Source: Halobacteriovorax sp. JY17
GTDB taxonomy: Bacteria > Bdellovibrionota > Bacteriovoracia > Bacteriovoracales > Bacteriovoracaceae
Reading direction: 5' to 3'
DNA length: 64,000 bases
Assembly: GCF_002753895.1 (NCBI RefSeq)
Contig: NZ_NJER01000001.1
Span: 1,488,910-1,552,909, forward strand
In this document: positions 17,535-25,761 of the stretch, in pieces
How the letters are laid out: every line of letters begins with the position of its first letter
How positions within the stretch are numbered: position 1 is the stretch's first letter
Notes under the pieces: generated by a model
The model's input: only the letters and a program-made list of their open reading frames with translations
Databases searched by the model: none
What the model was told of the DNA's origin: nothing
Translations under genes and position numbers: made by a program

Positions 17535-18698
17535 ATGTCAGTTTATATACTATCGGGTGCGAGAACACCTAGTGGAAGTTTTTTAGGCGCACTATCAAGT
17601 GTTCCTGCTCCAAGATTAGGGGCCGCGGCAATTCAAGGTGCCATTGTAAAATCAGGTATTGAGACTTCAAAAGTTGATGAAGTTTTTATGGGAAATGTTG
17701 TAACAGCTGGTGTTGGACAAGCTCCTGCGAGACAAGCAGCACTATTTGCTGAACTTCCAGAATCTGTTCCTTGTACAACAGTTAATAAAGTCTGTGGTTC
17801 AGGTCTTAAGACTATAATCATGGGGGCTCAGTCTATTAAATGTGAAGATAACTCAGTTGTTATTGCTGGTGGTATGGAGAATATGTCTCTTGCTCCACAC
17901 TTAATTATGAATTCAAGAGTAGGAGTTGCTAAATTTGGCGGTGCTGAAATGAAGGACTCAATGCAATGGGATGGTCTCTGGGATGTTTATTCTGACAGAC
18001 CTATGGGGAATTGTGCAGAAGAATGTGTGACGAAGTATAAATTTACTCGTGAACAGCAAGATGAATTTTCAATTGAATCTTTTAAGAGAGCGCAAAGCGC
18101 TGCAAGTGAAGGTGTCTTCAAAGATGAAATTGTTCCTGTCACAATTAAAGGTAGAAAGGGCGATACAATTGTTTCTGAAGATGAAGGACCTTTTAAAGCT
18201 AACTTTGAAAAGATTCCAGCTCTTCGTCCAGCTTTTGATAAGAACGGAACTATTACAGCAGCGAACGCATCAACAATAAATGATGGTGCTGCGGCAGTTG
18301 TTCTTGCAGGTGAAGAATACAAAGACCAAGCAAAATTTAAAATACTATCTTGGGCATCTCATGCCCAAAATCCAACTTGGTTTACAACTGCTCCAGTAGA
18401 GGCCATGAAGAAATCTCTAGATAAAGCAGGATTAAAGATTGAAGATATAAATCTCTTTGAAATTAATGAAGCTTTTGCTGTTGTTACAATGGCGGCAATG
18501 GAAGAGTTTAAAATTAGCAGAGATAAGGTAAATGTATTTGGTGGTGGTGTTAGCTTAGGACATCCTATTGGGTGTTCTGGAACAAGAATTGTTGTTACCC
18601 TAATGAATGCTTTAGAAAAGAAAAATGCAAAGTACGGTATGGCCGCTATCTGTATTGGTGGTGGTGAAGCGCTTAGTTTAATTATTGAAAGAATGTAA
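17535..18698 (+). CDS. atoB: Acetyl-CoA C-acetyltransferase (thiolase)
   Basis: Thiolase that splits or forms acetoacetyl-CoA. The acyl-accepting Cys lies in TTVNKVCGSGLKTI, followed by GGMENMS; the C-terminal half has NEAFAVVT, GGGVSLGHPIGCSGTRIVV with the catalytic His, and CIGGGEALS with the second Cys. The length of 387 residues is typical of biosynthetic or degradative thiolase II. AGGAG sits before the ATG. It completes a C4 acyl-CoA pathway with the genes at 12-14.8 kb. The next gene starts 20 bases on and is probably co-transcribed. Confidence 0.94.
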   Translation: MSVYILSGARTPSGSFLGALSSVPAPRLGAAAIQGAIVKSGIETSKVDEVFMGNVVTAGVGQAPARQAALFAELPESVPCTTVNKVCGSGLKTIIMGAQSIKCEDNSVVIAGGMENMSLAPHLIMNSRVGVAKFGGAEMKDSMQWDGLWDVYSDRPMGNCAEECVTKYKFTREQQDEFSIESFKRAQSAASEGVFKDEIVPVTIKGRKGDTIVSEDEGPFKANFEKIPALRPAFDKNGTITAANASTINDGAAAVVLAGEEYKDQAKFKILSWASHAQNPTWFTTAPVEAMKKSLDKAGLKIEDINLFEINEAFAVVTMAAMEEFKISRDKVNVFGGGVSLGHPIGCSGTRIVVTLMNALEKKNAKYGMAAICIGGGEALSLIIERM

Positions 18699-18718
18699 AA
18701 GATAAAAAGAGAGTTTAA

Positions 18719-19780
18719 ATGACAACGACAGCAGGGAAGCAAGTCGCTAAGAAATCAGGAATGAGAACATTTAAGGCGGGAGAGATTATTTTTAATCAAA
18801 ATGATCCCGCTGACTCTCTATATATTATTCAAAAAGGTCAAATAAGACTCTATATACCAAAAGGTAGAGGCTTCGTTGATTTGGCGATTCTAAGATCTGG
18901 TGAAGTTATTGGTGAGATGGGTTACTTCGATGAAAAGGCCAATAGAAGAAGTTGTTCTGCCGCAGCTCTAGTTACGACAGAGGTCATTGAAATTTCTTAC
19001 AATGCCTTTGGAAAAACAATGTCAGGCCTTAATCCATGGTTTAAGACTATTATTAATACTCTCGCAGATAGACTTAGAAAAACAAATACAAAAGTGAAAG
19101 AACTCGAAACAAACTCGGTCGGTAGAAGTACTGATGGAGGGGTGGGGTCGTATGTCTTTTTCCATTCCACAGATATTATAAAGTTTCTCTCGACACTCTA
19201 TCTTACGTTTAAGTCTCATGGAGAGCTTAAAGATAATAAGATGGAAATTCATATGAATAAGTTGAAATTCTATATGTTTGATATCTACGCTTTCTCAGAA
19301 GTTAAGTATGAAGAGTTTATGAGAATTTGTACTGATAGTAACTTTGTTGAACTAGCAAATGATCCCGATGGCCTACCAAAATTAATGAGAGTTTCAAATA
19401 TAGATCAGTTCAGACAAATGTTAGTCTTCTTTAATACTCAGAGAATAACTGAGGATGCTAAGAAAATAAAAATTTCAAAACGCTGTGAAATTCTTCTTGG
19501 TGCAATTCTAAGACAATTAGCTAAAGCAGGATTAGACAAGGAGAAGGGGCAGGCAAATATCTCATCAATTCTAAGCGACTTTAAAGAGCAAAAGGTTCTT
19601 ATTTCTGATGAAGATATTAGGGATGCCGTCACTTGTAAATTATGTGAAGATATTCTTGTCGGAGAAGGAAATCAGCTAACTTCAGTTGTTCACTACTCTA
19701 AACTAAAGAAGCTCTACCCATCTATTCGTATGATGAATGCAGTCAAGAAAGTTAACGATGAAAAATCGGGGAATAACTAG
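18719..19780 (+). CDS. Cyclic-nucleotide-binding-domain protein
   Basis: Residues 15-135 are a cNMP-binding barrel: FKAGEIIFNQNDPADSLYII, then GEVIGEMGYFDEKANRRSCS, where the Glu and the Arg-Ser pair stand at the phosphate-binding cassette positions. After the C-helix (RKTNTKVKELE) there is no Crp-type helix-turn-helix. Instead about 210 residues of mixed helices and strands follow that I do not recognise. It could be a sensor for c-di-GMP, cAMP or another nucleotide. Position right behind the thiolase hints at a link to carbon metabolism, which is inference. Confidence 0.83.
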   Translation: MTTTAGKQVAKKSGMRTFKAGEIIFNQNDPADSLYIIQKGQIRLYIPKGRGFVDLAILRSGEVIGEMGYFDEKANRRSCSAAALVTTEVIEISYNAFGKTMSGLNPWFKTIINTLADRLRKTNTKVKELETNSVGRSTDGGVGSYVFFHSTDIIKFLSTLYLTFKSHGELKDNKMEIHMNKLKFYMFDIYAFSEVKYEEFMRICTDSNFVELANDPDGLPKLMRVSNIDQFRQMLVFFNTQRITEDAKKIKISKRCEILLGAILRQLAKAGLDKEKGQANISSILSDFKEQKVLISDEDIRDAVTCKLCEDILVGEGNQLTSVVHYSKLKKLYPSIRMMNAVKKVNDEKSGNN

Positions 19781-19800
19781 AAGGAATAATCCTTCTAGTT
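19775..19800. terminator. Perfect palindrome between convergent genes, likely shared terminator
   Basis: AACTAGAAGGA/TCCTTCTAGTT is an 11-base perfect stem with the loop ATAA. The left arm contains the stop codon of the cNMP gene, and the right arm overlaps the stop of the opposite gene. There is no strong T run on either side. Confidence 0.6.
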
Positions 19801-21223
19801 AGTTTACCTGTCCTGTTGAGTGGTATGTCACATTACAAGTTTGGCTATTTGTATAAACGGCACTTGGGTCTAGTTTTATAAAGTAACCAGACTTTGTTTC
19901 TGCTGGAGTCTCTGGTGAGAAATCACTAGATGATTTAATTCTTATATTCTTACTTGCAAAATATTTCGGAGAGCTTCCTGTCTTTAGAAGTTCCCACTTG
20001 GAATTACTAATTAAGGTACCATTAATTTTAACTTCAATACTACTCTCTAGTGGTTGAGCCGGAAGATGGCAATAGCCGTAGTAAGCAGCAGGAGCTTTGT
20101 AAGTAACTTTTAAACAATTTGGAAAAACCACTTCGCCTGATCCGATTAACTCAAGCATATGACCTGTGTAAGGTTCTCCTGCTGAAGGATAATATCTTGT
20201 ATTCTTATTTGTCTGTTTTCCAATATAGTTAAATTCTCCAGAATCTAGCTCTGAACCATTATTTCTAAAGACACGTATTGAACCTGAGTCAACTTCTACG
20301 TTTGATCCAGCAACAGGCCAGAAGTTATACTTATGATTAATTACTTGATCAGCAATAACACTATTCACTTGATCAAAAATATTTGAAAAGGAACTTCCAG
20401 AGAGATTTGTAAAGTCTGACTGACTATAGTTTCCACTAACTGCAATATTGCTAGAGATTTTCTTGTAAGCGATATTAGAGCTTGGCGCAATTGTTAGAAA
20501 CCTCATCATTGAAGAATTTAGTTTTGTAACACCACTACAATTTGTAGGGTAAGCAGAGTAGGAGTTTCTATAACTTCCATTATAAGTACCTCCCTTTAAA
20601 CAGAGAAGGTCATGAGTTATACCATCACCAAGTTTTCTTGCTTCAGTTAAGTTTGATCCATAATCATTTTGCACATAACTGTCATCATCTTCATTAGAAA
20701 GAAGAACTATGATTGTATAAGCATTAGGTCTAAAGACCCCATTGTTTATATTATTTCTAATGAGATCTCTTGCTCTTGCGCCACCTGCTTCAGCTGCACC
20801 ATTTTGCAAAGGTAGCGCTTCAATTGCTGAGACAGCACTTGATTTTGAAATAATATTAACACCAGCAGGAGTACTTCCTGCTCTACTAAAGAAGTAAGAG
20901 TTATTATTTCCACTACCAACAAGGGGAGCAATCATAACCTGATAATCAAATCTATCAGAAATATAATTAAGTGTATTATTGAGTGCTGACTTCTTATCTG
21001 GGTGTATATAGTTAGTTGAAGTTGAATTATCCCAAAGAAAGAGGAGATCAACTGGTGGTCTAATTAATGTATAGTCTGAACAAACATCAGTGCTACCTGT
21101 CTCTACTGGAGCTGTTGAAATTGTAGAATTTTGCTTACCCACACCGAACTCTTCTTTGTTACAGGAGAGAAAGAGTAGAGAAGTAATTAATATAAGTATC
21201 CACTTAGTATTATTTTTAATCAT
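19799..21223 (-). CDS. Lipoprotein with von Willebrand A-like domain
   Basis: The signal peptide ends in a lipobox (LLFLSCNKEEF), so the mature protein is lipid-anchored. Residues 55-290 look like a VWA domain: VDLLFLWDNSTSTNY supplies a D-x-S-x-S metal-site motif, and IIVLLSNEDDDSY fits a later strand and loop. The last 180 or so residues contain strand-rich segments with a few Cys that may pair (CLKVTYKAPAAYYGYCH). The protein is Asn/Ser-rich. The role may be surface adhesion or complex assembly. It is a single gene, convergent with the cNMP-binding protein. Confidence 0.8.
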   Translation of the reverse strand: MIKNNTKWILILITSLLFLSCNKEEFGVGKQNSTISTAPVETGSTDVCSDYTLIRPPVDLLFLWDNSTSTNYIHPDKKSALNNTLNYISDRFDYQVMIAPLVGSGNNNSYFFSRAGSTPAGVNIISKSSAVSAIEALPLQNGAAEAGGARARDLIRNNINNGVFRPNAYTIIVLLSNEDDDSYVQNDYGSNLTEARKLGDGITHDLLCLKGGTYNGSYRNSYSAYPTNCSGVTKLNSSMMRFLTIAPSSNIAYKKISSNIAVSGNYSQSDFTNLSGSSFSNIFDQVNSVIADQVINHKYNFWPVAGSNVEVDSGSIRVFRNNGSELDSGEFNYIGKQTNKNTRYYPSAGEPYTGHMLELIGSGEVVFPNCLKVTYKAPAAYYGYCHLPAQPLESSIEVKINGTLISNSKWELLKTGSSPKYFASKNIRIKSSSDFSPETPAETKSGYFIKLDPSAVYTNSQTCNVTYHSTGQVN

Positions 21224-21390
21224 GTTGACCTCAAAATAATTTTTATCTTTAGCTTAATCGGAAGAAAATGTTGAAAACTTGAGCGGATTCATACGACTTA
21301 ATAAGAATTTGGGCAAAAAATCCGCCAATGACACAGGATTTCAGTGAGTTAAAATGAAAGTTAGTAATAATAAATTGTTCGGAGAGTATA

Positions 21391-22158
21391 ATGACTAGTT
21401 GGTATTATGTAGAAGGAAAAGATCGTGTTGGGCCTGTGGAAGAGCCTAAGTTAAGAGAGCTTTTACAGAGTGGTGCCTTAGATTCTGAAAGTTATATTTG
21501 GACTAAAGGATTTGATAATTGGAAGAAGTTCCATGAAGTTGAAGAACTTGGCCACCTGCTTGGCGCAGAAGTATTGGAAGAAGCTCCTTCACAAAGTAGC
21601 TCTTTCAACTGGAAAGGAATTTCTAAGTCAGAAAAAATATTTATGATTAAAATTGGAATAGATAGAGGGACTCAAGAAGTTGAGTATGGGCCTTATGATC
21701 TAGATGAATTAGTGCAGGCTTTTTCTGAAAAGAGAATAAATGAAAAAACTCTTATCTATGTACCAGGGCAGATGAAAGAATGGATATTCTTGGCCGATGT
21801 GCCAATTTATGAAAGTCTCTTTAATACTATGCCTCCAGTTATTGACGAAATTGATAGAAGAAAGAATTTAAGAAAACCATTTGTTGCTAGAATGTTCTTT
21901 CATGATCATGAAGACTTCTTTGAAGGTGTTTGTAGAGATATTTCAATTGGTGGATTACAAATACTCGTCTCTAATTTTCCAGGATCTGTCGGAGAAGAAG
22001 TTTCGATGAATGTTCATCCTGACAATTCTGATTACTGTTTTACAGCAAAGGGTGAGATTGTAAGATTACTAGATGGCGGACAAGGATTTTCATTAAGGTT
22101 TATAGAACTAAATAATGAAGCGAAGAGCTCAATAGAAAGCTATGTTAATAGAGGCTAG
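21391..22158 (+). CDS. Tandem GYF-like and PilZ protein
   Basis: Two GYF_2-like units (residues 3-55, WYYVEGKDRVGPVEEPKL; about 85-140, EVEYGPYDLDELVQAF) precede a PilZ domain (about 155-250). The PilZ part has RRKNLRKPF, where PilZ proteins carry R-x-x-x-R, and DISIGG, matching D-x-S-x-x-G, so c-di-GMP binding is likely. It may couple c-di-GMP to binding of proline-rich partners. The start has GGAGAG upstream. The next gene begins inside its last codons. Confidence 0.87.
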   Translation: MTSWYYVEGKDRVGPVEEPKLRELLQSGALDSESYIWTKGFDNWKKFHEVEELGHLLGAEVLEEAPSQSSSFNWKGISKSEKIFMIKIGIDRGTQEVEYGPYDLDELVQAFSEKRINEKTLIYVPGQMKEWIFLADVPIYESLFNTMPPVIDEIDRRKNLRKPFVARMFFHDHEDFFEGVCRDISIGGLQILVSNFPGSVGEEVSMNVHPDNSDYCFTAKGEIVRLLDGGQGFSLRFIELNNEAKSSIESYVNRG

Positions 22159-23032
22159 GGAAGAGTTTAAGTTCTTAGAGGTAAACTCTTTTAGCATAAA
22201 ATCTCATTCAAAGAGAGAAAGCCTCTACGTAAAAGAGTGGAAGACCAAGAAAACAAGAGTCTTACACCACTTTATAATTCTACACGATATATGCGATCAT
22301 CATGGTCGCTATGAGCTTCTAGCAAAAGATTTATGGAAGAAGTTCGATGAAGAAATTAATATTACATTTTTAGATTTGAAGGGACACGGGCTAAGTTCGG
22401 GAACACGATCTTATGTGGAAAACTTTGATGAGTATATTGAAGACCTTCATCTTATTTTAAATGAAGACGAAACACATGATACCAAGAAAGTTCTTATTGG
22501 ACAGGGTTTAGGTGGATTAGTTGCACTATCCTATATCCAAAAATATGAATTAATCGCTAGAACACAAATAAGCTCTGTTATTCTTAGTAATCCACTTCTT
22601 TATTTGAATATTGAGATTTATAACTTCTATGAAAGTGTTTTAAAAAAAATAAATCAATTTGCAGGTAAGATACGATTCCCTTATAAAATTAAGGGAGGTG
22701 ATTTAACCAGCGATAGAATTCGAATTGAAAGTTATAACTCGGATCCTCTTATCAATCATTACATGTCTATTTCACTGGTTGAAGAAATTGTTAGAAAGAG
22801 CAAGCAATTGCTCGATTACTCTTATTTCTTAGATGTTCCACTGTTGATGCTACTTGGGAAGAATGATTTTCTTGTAAACTGGAGTAAATGCTCACTATTT
22901 ATGAAGGGAATGCCTAAGCAATTAGCAAGTGAGTGTATGTATGCGCATTCTGGTCACGATCTCTTCAATGAAAAAAATAGAGACAAGGTCTTTAATGATA
23001 TTTATAATTGGATAGAAGATATCCATAGGTAA
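22142..23032 (+). CDS. Alpha/beta-hydrolase of monoacylglycerol-lipase type, nucleophile missing
   Basis: Layout of the serine aminopeptidase S33/monoglyceride lipase group: LHDICDHHGRYELLAKDL for the oxyanion region, FLDLKGHGLSSG, and the nucleophile elbow. The elbow reads LIGQGLGGLVAL, so Gly122 stands where Ser is expected in G-x-S-x-G. The other triad members appear intact: Asp242 in GKNDFLV and His272 in SGHDLFNE. It is thus likely a binding protein or a dead enzyme unless another residue substitutes. The start overlaps the PilZ gene by 17 bases; 3 bases separate it from the lipoprotein downstream. Confidence 0.85.
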   Translation: MLIEAREEFKFLEVNSFSIKSHSKRESLYVKEWKTKKTRVLHHFIILHDICDHHGRYELLAKDLWKKFDEEINITFLDLKGHGLSSGTRSYVENFDEYIEDLHLILNEDETHDTKKVLIGQGLGGLVALSYIQKYELIARTQISSVILSNPLLYLNIEIYNFYESVLKKINQFAGKIRFPYKIKGGDLTSDRIRIESYNSDPLINHYMSISLVEEIVRKSKQLLDYSYFLDVPLLMLLGKNDFLVNWSKCSLFMKGMPKQLASECMYAHSGHDLFNEKNRDKVFNDIYNWIEDIHR

Positions 23033-23035
23033 TTT

Positions 23036-23551
23036 ATGAAAAAAATCATTCTCTTGTTAGCTCTCTTACTTACTACATCGTGTTCATTAACTGGAAGAAA
23101 TATTGTCCAAGTTAATGACTTTGAGCTTGCGGGAGGCTCTGTAGGAAATAGTTCTTGGAAAGATGAGTTAAAACTCAAGAGGATTTCCTGGTACCAAGAA
23201 ATGACTATGGTTTTTGATGTTCTTCTTGGAGAAGTTACACCAAATTCTCCCTTCTATGACTGGTTTTCAACTTCGGAAAAAGTTTCTTTAAAGAGCTGTT
23301 CTAAGAGTTACCTTGCCCTATATTATTCAAGTGCAAGCGAAGTAATCTCAAAGAATAACTTCATAAAGCAGGCCAGCTCCCAAGGCTTTGAAAAATATAT
23401 TATGAATGAATTTGCAGGAGCTCTAAGGCTTCATCCCCAATATATTACGAATTCTTTCCAACTCTATGATATTGCAATTTTTTGTTCTAAATCAAACTTG
23501 GGTAATAGTCTCAAGGTTGAATTTCCAAATTTTAAGACAATTTCTTTCTAA
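23036..23551 (+). CDS. Small lipoprotein of unknown function
   Basis: 171 residues with a lipoprotein signal (LLALLLTTSCSLTGRN). The mature part has two or three Cys and a Trp/Tyr-rich middle (RISWYQEMTMVFDVLL). I recognise no family. It is the third gene of a tight trio with the GYF-PilZ protein and the pseudo-hydrolase, which suggests an envelope role tied to c-di-GMP. Confidence 0.78.
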   Translation: MKKIILLLALLLTTSCSLTGRNIVQVNDFELAGGSVGNSSWKDELKLKRISWYQEMTMVFDVLLGEVTPNSPFYDWFSTSEKVSLKSCSKSYLALYYSSASEVISKNNFIKQASSQGFEKYIMNEFAGALRLHPQYITNSFQLYDIAIFCSKSNLGNSLKVEFPNFKTISF

Positions 23552-23659
23552 AGATTTCTACATTTTCAATAAAAAAGTCACTATGTTATTGTGATTTCAG
23601 TTGCTTATGTGGTGTGGCGGCTAGTTTTAAACTGTCTTTTCTCTCAAGAATTTATGACG

Positions 23660-23701
23660 ATAACCGATGAGTAGATGAATAAAATATAATACGTCGGTTA
23701 T
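23660..23701 (+). promoter_or_regulatory. Inverted repeat around a -10-like element upstream of the Ser/Thr kinase
   Basis: ATAACCGA (23660-23667) and TCGGTTAT (23694-23701) are perfect complements, 26 bases apart, and flank TATAAT at 23685-23690. The left arm covers the expected -35 region. This is the layout of a repressor operator, but the regulator is unknown. Confidence 0.45.
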
Positions 23702-23715
23702 TATAAGGTTGTATT

Positions 23716-25761
23716 GTGGATAGAGAAAGATTTGGTCGTTATTTAATTTTAGATCACCTAATAGATGGTGGGATGGCAAAAATTTGTCGTGCTAGATTTC
23801 TAGGTGAGCAAGCGGACAAAGTTGTGGCCATAAAAATGGTTCAACCTCAATTCTCAAAAGATGAAAATTTTAGAATTATGTTCATGGATGAAATTAAAAC
23901 TACTTTTGGTCTCTTACATCCAAATATTGTTCAAACATACGACTATGGAATGCAACAAGATCAACTCTTTGTTGCAATGGAGTATTGTGACGGACGAAAT
24001 CTAAAAGAATATTTAGATAAACTAAAAGAAAGAAAATTTGTTTTTCCTGTCGAAATTTCAGTTTATATCATTACCCAAGTTTGCCAAGGTTTGCATTATG
24101 CTCATACTTTGACAGATAAATTAACAGGGAAAGATTTACAAATTATTCATAGAGATATTTCTCCGCATAATATCATGCTGACTTTTGATGGTGCAATTAA
24201 AGTCATCGACTTTGGTATCGCTAAGACAGAAACAAATTCAGAAGCAACACAGGCTGGAACAATCAAAGGGAAACTCTCTTATCTTGCTCCAGAATACTTA
24301 GAGGGACATGAGCTTGATCCTCGTTACGATGAATTTGCCGTTGGTATTACACTTTGGGAAATGCTTTGTTCTAGAAAGCTGTTTAAAGCTTCTAATGATC
24401 TTGCTGTTTTAAAGAAGATTCAGGAATGTAAAGTTCCAGCACCTTCTAGTATTAACCCTAATGTTCCTAAAGAGCTTGATGAAATAGTTTTAAAGGCGTT
24501 AAGCAAAGATAGAAATAAGAGATTTGAAAACTTAGACCAACTTAACAGAGCTCTTATTAAGTTCCTATATTCTAACTATCCTGATTTTAATTCATCTGAT
24601 TTAGGATTCTTTGCAAAAGAGTTATTTAAAGAAGAGATTAAAAAAGATAGAGAGAAGCTATTTGAGTTTGGAAAAATTGATTTAAAACCTTATCTTGAAG
24701 ATTTAAAGAGGGAACAGATTGGTGGAACTGGAGGAGCTTCTAGTTCTGAAAGAGAGTCTGTAGAGTCTGATGCAAGTCCTGCAGATAGAGGAAAGGAGCA
24801 AGTTCTCGACTTTGGGTTTGAAGAAGAGGAACCACTTACAAAAACAAAGACTAGGGCGAGATCAAGAGCTCAAACTAAGTCTAGTGTTGATATAGATGAG
24901 AAATTTGGTCATCTGGCCGATGGAACTCAAGAATTATCAATAGGAAAAGCTAGGCCAAAGACTGTTGTAAATAAATCAATCGATGGAAGTACACGAAAAG
25001 TTTCAAGACCAGATGCTACTAAAACCAGAAAAACATCTTCTGGTAGAACAACTATTAAGAAAGTAAAAAAGAAAAAAGACAGTGGATTAGTTACGAAAGT
25101 CGCCTCAATTGCAGTTCTTGCTGGAGGATTATTCTTTGGGTATTCAAATATGAATATGGTTAAAGAATTAGTAGGGCTTGAAGTAAAGTCAAATCCAGCC
25201 ACTCAAAACACTACTAAGAGAATTCCTTCGTCTGATACTCAGAGTGAAGCAGGTGTTGATGTCATTAAAGAAGAGGCTGGAGAGGCTACGATCACACTTA
25301 AGGGATTTAATAAGCATAAGCAGAACGTATTTATAGATGGTAACCAAATAAAAGTGGATTTTTTAAACTCATTCAAGGTTGCTTCTGGAAAAGATCACTG
25401 GTTGAGAGTTGAGACTTCTGGACGTAAGCACTTTATTCAAAAAATTTCACCAGCAGAAGGTGATAATGAGAGTATTGAAGTTCAAGAAACTAGCTATCAA
25501 GGATATGGATACTTAAAGATGTCTAGAAGTTGTGCTAGAGGAAGTATTAGCTTTACTATGTTTGGAGAACCCAGAGAGGAAGAGCTTCCATTTAGAGGAA
25601 GAAGAGGGATTCCATTTCCAATCAGTAGTAAGAATACAGAGAAGGGTGTTCCAACTCCTCAAAGTATCTTCTATAAGATTGGAAAGCAAAATATAGAAAG
25701 AAAAATCGACTTTGAATTAATTGAAGATGCAGTTGTCGATTTCTGTGAACTAATTATTTAA
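23716..25761 (+). CDS. Transmembrane Ser/Thr protein kinase (PknB/PrkC type)
   Basis: Hanks-type kinase in residues 5-280: GGMAKICRARF, VAIKMV with the ATP lysine, IHRDISPHNIMLT as catalytic loop, VIDFGIAK as DFG motif and GTIKGKLSYLAPE as activation segment. A long Ser/Thr/Arg-rich juxtamembrane region (about 330-455) could hold autophosphorylation sites for FHA proteins. One membrane helix (VASIAVLAGGLFFGYSNM) precedes a periplasmic part of about 200 residues with a PEGA-like stretch (KHKQNVFIDGNQIKV). The start is GTG. It is convergent with the Nramp-like gene with a 12-base overlap. Confidence 0.92.
   Translation: MDRERFGRYLILDHLIDGGMAKICRARFLGEQADKVVAIKMVQPQFSKDENFRIMFMDEIKTTFGLLHPNIVQTYDYGMQQDQLFVAMEYCDGRNLKEYLDKLKERKFVFPVEISVYIITQVCQGLHYAHTLTDKLTGKDLQIIHRDISPHNIMLTFDGAIKVIDFGIAKTETNSEATQAGTIKGKLSYLAPEYLEGHELDPRYDEFAVGITLWEMLCSRKLFKASNDLAVLKKIQECKVPAPSSINPNVPKELDEIVLKALSKDRNKRFENLDQLNRALIKFLYSNYPDFNSSDLGFFAKELFKEEIKKDREKLFEFGKIDLKPYLEDLKREQIGGTGGASSSERESVESDASPADRGKEQVLDFGFEEEEPLTKTKTRARSRAQTKSSVDIDEKFGHLADGTQELSIGKARPKTVVNKSIDGSTRKVSRPDATKTRKTSSGRTTIKKVKKKKDSGLVTKVASIAVLAGGLFFGYSNMNMVKELVGLEVKSNPATQNTTKRIPSSDTQSEAGVDVIKEEAGEATITLKGFNKHKQNVFIDGNQIKVDFLNSFKVASGKDHWLRVETSGRKHFIQKISPAEGDNESIEVQETSYQGYGYLKMSRSCARGSISFTMFGEPREEELPFRGRRGIPFPISSKNTEKGVPTPQSIFYKIGKQNIERKIDFELIEDAVVDFCELII

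Noticed and set aside
18359-18742. Minus-strand open frame of 127 codons over the thiolase end
   Set aside because: Thiolase on the plus strand has full motif support; this frame has no recognisable features.
23578-23594. TCAC-N9-GTGA as a Crp-type site
   Set aside because: The half sites face the wrong way for the Crp consensus TGTGA-N6-TCACA.
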